Shown: one piece after another, positions 4,978 to 7,365 of the stretch
How positions within the stretch are numbered: position 1 is the stretch's first letter
How the letters are laid out: each line of letters begins with the position of its first letter
Origin: Candidatus Bathyarchaeota archaeon
GTDB lineage: Archaea; Thermoproteota; Bathyarchaeia; 40CM-2-53-6; FEN-987
Length of the DNA: 7,365 bases
Assembly: GCA_023247835.1 (NCBI GenBank)
Contig: JAHFFU010000044.1
Location: forward strand, 1 to 7,365
Direction: 5' to 3'
The notes under the pieces: generated by a model
Seen by the model: only the letters and a program-made list of their open reading frames with translations
Told to the model about the DNA's origin: nothing
The model's database searches: none
Program-made: the position numbers and the translations under genes

Positions 4978-4997
4978 TTAGGGGATACTTCCCCTAA
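4978..4997. repeat. Perfect 8-bp hairpin, copy 2 of a dispersed pair
   Basis: TTAGGGGA-TACT-TCCCCTAA followed by AGACA. The stem is identical to that at 3363-3382 and only one loop base differs. It precedes element copy H by 35 bases, whereas copy 1 precedes copy F by 22 bases. Confidence 0.75.
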
Positions 4998-5032
4998 AGA
5001 CAAGTATAGGTTCAGGTTCAGACGGTCGAAAA

Positions 5033-5074
5033 GTGTGTGTGTGGGTAGCGTGGTGCGGGCAGCAGAATTTGAAC
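5033..5074 (-). repeat. tRNA-3'-end-like element, copy H
   Basis: On the minus strand: GTTCAAATTCTGCTGCCCGC, ACCA, CGCT, ACCCACACACACAC. It lies 80 bases after the aldehyde dehydrogenase stop and points the same way. No tRNA body precedes it. Confidence 0.75.
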
Positions 5075-5153
5075 TTTAATTTGTATGTGCGAGTAGTTTT
5101 ATCCGATATTTCTTTGATTCTTTCGTTGGTCTTCCTAGGTTTCAGCAGGTAGA

Positions 5154-6605
5154 TTACGAAGCGTCTACTGTTACGCTCTTTATTCGTGTGTAATGGCTAA
5201 TTGCTTGTAGACCGCTCTCGTAGCCTATCCCGCTATCCTTGTAGCCACCAAATGGTGTCTGGGGGTACGCGACCAAGTAATCATTTACTGCCACAACGCC
5301 GGCTTGAAGTTGGTTGACGAGCCGTTGGGCGAGTTTCAAGTTATTCGTCCACACCCCCGCGTATAGCCCGAATTGAGTATCATTCGCCATTTGAACAGCT
5401 TCCTCAACTGACTTGAACTTGAACACGGTGAGCACAGGCCCGAAGATTTCCTCACACCCAATTTTCATTTCGGCGGTGACGTCTGTAAAGATGGTTGGCT
5501 TGAGGAAGTAGCCGTTGCGGAGGATTGGTTCTTCTGGGACGGTACCTCCGGTTACTAGGCGTGCTCTATCCTCTTGCCCAGATTTGATGTAGTTCAGTAC
5601 ACGTTCTTGTTGGTCTTTGGATACGAGTGGGCCCAGTTCGGTTTTCTCGTCAAGTCCAGGCCCAATCTTGATGAGCTCCGTCTGCCTTTTGAGTTCCCCA
5701 AGGAATTTTTCGTATATCTCATCGTGAAGGAACAGCCGAGAACCAGCCCAGCACATTTGGCCTGCGTTTGTGAAGATCGCGTACTTCGCCATTTGCACGG
5801 CCTTCTCGAAGTCTGCGTCCGGGAAAACTATGTTCGGGTTCTTCCCCCCCAACTCCAACAGCACGGGCGTGACATTTTTCGCGGCTGACTCCATGACCTG
5901 CCTGCCCGTTTCTGTTGAACCGGTGAATGTGATGCCGTCTATGCCGGGGTTGGAAACCAGCTCTCTTCCTGCTACCCCTCCGGAGCCGGTTATGACGTTT
6001 AGAACGCCATCAGGGAAGCCTGCTTTCTGCGCGTATTCCGCAATTTTGAGAAGCGTCAGAGGTGTCAGCTCCGCAGGTTTCGCCACAACTGTATTTCCCG
6101 CGGCGAGCGCTGGAGCGAGACTCCTTGCGGCCAGGGCTAGTGGGTAATTCCATGGTATAATATGCGCTGTCACGCCGAGCGGCTCTCGGATGGTGTAGGT
6201 CAACCTGTTCGGCGTAACTGGAATCGTCTCGCCTTCGATTTTGTCCGCAGCTCCAGCCCAATACTCAAAAGCACGGACAGCCCAAGCCACGTCACCCTTC
6301 GACTCTCGAATAGGTTTTCCTTGATTTAGCGTCTCAAGCTTCGAAAGCTCGTCAAAGTTCTGGCGCATCAACGCCGCTATTTGCATCAATAGCTTGCCAC
6401 GTTTCGTCTGCTCCATATCACGCCAACTACGCGCCTCGAACGCCTTACGCGCCGCCTCTACGGCCTCTCGCACATCATTCTTGGACGCCCTGGGTACTCG
6501 GCCTATCACTTCTCCTGTCGCAGGATTTCTTATCTCAAACGTTTCCGTCGAGCCACCAGCTGTCCATTTTCCGTTTACAAAGAATTTGGGAACCTGAACT
6601 TGCAT
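5154..6605 (-). CDS. NAD(P)-dependent aldehyde dehydrogenase
   Basis: This full-length aldehyde dehydrogenase (483 residues from the ATG at 6605) oxidises an aldehyde to its acid in the cytoplasm. Numbered from that Met, catalytic Cys285 sits in AGQMCWAGSR, general-base Glu251 in LLELGGKNPN, Asn153 in IIPWNYP, Lys176 and Glu179 in VVAKPAELTP, Gly229 in TFTGSTETG, and Glu386 in EEIFGPV. The Lys-x2-Glu pair fits NAD+ binding better than NADP+. Overall it resembles the betaine-aldehyde/lactaldehyde/aminobutyraldehyde group, but the substrate cannot be assigned; Trp follows the catalytic Cys where Thr, Cys or Ile is more common. A TTG two codons upstream could also start it, but ATG is preferred. 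It is 83 bases from the DUF929-like gene upstream, with which it may be co-transcribed or have its own promoter (TTTAACTAA near 6670). Confidence 0.93.
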   Translation of the reverse strand: MQVQVPKFFVNGKWTAGGSTETFEIRNPATGEVIGRVPRASKNDVREAVEAARKAFEARSWRDMEQTKRGKLLMQIAALMRQNFDELSKLETLNQGKPIRESKGDVAWAVRAFEYWAGAADKIEGETIPVTPNRLTYTIREPLGVTAHIIPWNYPLALAARSLAPALAAGNTVVAKPAELTPLTLLKIAEYAQKAGFPDGVLNVITGSGGVAGRELVSNPGIDGITFTGSTETGRQVMESAAKNVTPVLLELGGKNPNIVFPDADFEKAVQMAKYAIFTNAGQMCWAGSRLFLHDEIYEKFLGELKRQTELIKIGPGLDEKTELGPLVSKDQQERVLNYIKSGQEDRARLVTGGTVPEEPILRNGYFLKPTIFTDVTAEMKIGCEEIFGPVLTVFKFKSVEEAVQMANDTQFGLYAGVWTNNLKLAQRLVNQLQAGVVAVNDYLVAYPQTPFGGYKDSGIGYESGLQAISHYTRIKSVTVDAS

Positions 6606-6688
6606 AGTCAAAGGTTACACCGATTCGTTACTGCGGGATTCTTGCGTGGACGCTGCTTAAGATGTTAGTTAAATGCTTCCCCGCATCG

Positions 6689-7360
6689 CTAGGCTAGCTT
6701 AGCATTTGCTTGCGCCACTAACTCCGCCAAGCCAGTTTCCTTGCAGACTTCTGGGGGCAGGCCGGACACACACATTAGTGCTGAAATTATGTTCGCTTCA
6801 TTATCGATCGTCTTCCTAATCTCGGATTCAGCTTTCTTCAGCTCAGTTTCCGTCTGCCTAAAGGTGTGGCCGATGAAGATTTTTGGTGTGAACCCTGCAC
6901 CGATCTGCATGAACCTCCCTCCAATCAGCAGGAAGGGAATCTCCTTCTTCGGGTTGAATTTGCGTACCAGCTTCTCCTCGGTCTTCAGCAACTTTTGGAG
7001 GGGTTTGAACTCTCGATCTTTGGTCTCACGAGAGGCGAACTCGATATGGGGGCTGGTGTAGGTGGTCTTCGTGAAATCATAGGTCGGCAGGTTGAGGAAC
7101 GGCTCGTCCCTAGCTGCACTTATCGTCTGCTTAAGCCCATCCCACTGTCCAAATTTCTGGAGAGCCCTAACTATGGCCCATCGTTCGGCGGCACAATATG
7201 GGCAGTATTCGGCGCCCATGAAGAAGACGTAGAGTTTCCCGCCCCGTCTCATAGTATCCTTGGAAACTTCTACGAACCTGCCCAGGACCTTGACTTGCCT
7301 GCTCATTGCTTGCTTGCTCATTGCTCGGCCGCGCCGCCAGGGCATATGAATGGTCATCAT
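6689..7360 (-). CDS. DUF929-like protein with thioredoxin-type CPYC motif
   Basis: The 223-residue protein carries YVFFMGAEYCPYCAAERWAI (44-63), a thioredoxin-like redox motif with Cys53 and Cys56, followed by an Arg/Trp helix, a conserved-looking PTYDF (92-96), and IPFLLIGGRF (141-150), where Pro142 would be the cis-proline opposite the active site. A second Cys pair, Cys197 and Cys206 (MCVSGLPPEVC), lies near the C-terminus. This arrangement is that of the archaeal DUF929 family, of unknown function; a thiol-disulfide role is inferred from the motif. No N-terminal membrane segment or signal peptide is seen here. Starts are ambiguous: Met1, 2, 6, 14 and 19, the last two lying in an imperfect 15-base tandem duplication. 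TAA directly precedes the first ATG, so the gene is complete although it sits near the window edge. Confidence 0.8.
   Translation of the reverse strand: MMTIHMPWRRGRAMSKQAMSRQVKVLGRFVEVSKDTMRRGGKLYVFFMGAEYCPYCAAERWAIVRALQKFGQWDGLKQTISAARDEPFLNLPTYDFTKTTYTSPHIEFASRETKDREFKPLQKLLKTEEKLVRKFNPKKEIPFLLIGGRFMQIGAGFTPKIFIGHTFRQTETELKKAESEIRKTIDNEANIISALMCVSGLPPEVCKETGLAELVAQANAKLA
7292..7321 (-). repeat. 15-bp imperfect tandem duplication at the DUF929-like N-terminus
   Basis: On the minus strand ATGAGCAAGCAAGCA is followed by ATGAGCAGGCAAGTC, encoding MSKQA-MSRQV. It duplicates a start-like ATG, so either Met14 or Met19 may be the true start. Confidence 0.6.
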
Positions 7361-7365
7361 TTATT

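Larger units (their letters stand above)
4825..5153. other. Intergenic stretch with hairpin and repeat but no gene
   Basis: About 330 bases lie between the split-barrel start and the aldehyde dehydrogenase stop. I see no supported reading frame. It holds the second dispersed hairpin (4978-4997), a short tandem AGGTTC-AGGTTC (5008-5019) and element copy H (5033-5074). Any promoter of the split-barrel gene must lie in its left third. Confidence 0.5.

Noticed and set aside
2584..5046. A CRISPR array or plain microsatellite behind the GT/AC runs
   Set aside because: Copies are irregularly spaced, on both strands, with no equal-length spacers; the GT runs are tied to the longer GTTC...CACCA sequence, so they are not simple dinucleotide repeats.
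5770..6147. Plus-strand frames inside the aldehyde dehydrogenase gene
   Set aside because: They are antisense shadows of a gene whose catalytic residues are all intact.

Overview
The window looks like a chromosomal segment of an archaeon, most likely of the Thermoproteota/Nitrososphaerota (TACK) side and of moderate GC content. The reasons are a coenzyme F420 hydrogenase/dehydrogenase beta-type protein, a DUF929-like CPYC thioredoxin-fold protein, a 37-residue C2HC zinc-finger protein, a general lack of Shine-Dalgarno sites, and one start (methyltransferase, 4090) with a TATA-like box about 23 bases upstream, as expected for a leaderless transcript. The lineage is an inference from gene content, not from a marker gene.

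Layout from left to right: a 55-codon two-segment membrane protein (49-216, +); a roughly 400-base stretch without a credible ORF, holding a 293-base segment bounded by a perfect 12-base inverted repeat and a second nested pairing (268-560), a candidate structured RNA; a DUF2283 + single-cluster ferredoxin fusion (624-1097, -), divergent from an FrhB-family iron-sulfur flavoprotein (1368-2579, +); the zinc-finger microprotein (2681-2794, +); a four-helix membrane protein (2895-3323, +); and then, all on the minus strand, a class I methyltransferase (3485-4090), a PNPOx-like split-barrel flavoprotein (4414-4824), an NAD(P)-dependent aldehyde dehydrogenase (5154-6605) and the DUF929-like protein (6689-7360). 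Gaps of 80-330 bases separate most genes, so there is little operon structure. A redox theme joins the ferredoxin, the FrhB-like protein, the split-barrel flavoprotein, the aldehyde dehydrogenase and the CPYC protein, but no complete pathway is visible.

The most unusual feature is a family of about eight short intergenic elements. In the orientation called 'sense' here, each resembles the last third of a tRNA (GTTCRAATT, then GCYCGCACCA) followed after 3-6 bases by ACCCACACACAC. No copy has a tRNA body in front of it. Several copies lie 0-80 bases after a stop codon and point in the same direction as that gene (after 216, 624, 2794, 3485 and 5154). Two copies, 3405-3444 and 5033-5074, are also associated with an identical-stem hairpin (TTAGGGGA-N4-TCCCCTAA). 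Between the convergent genes ending at 3323 and 3485, three perfect hairpins in a row precede such an element. This looks like an uncatalogued 3'-UTR, termination or repeat element, and it is the best candidate in the window for something undescribed.
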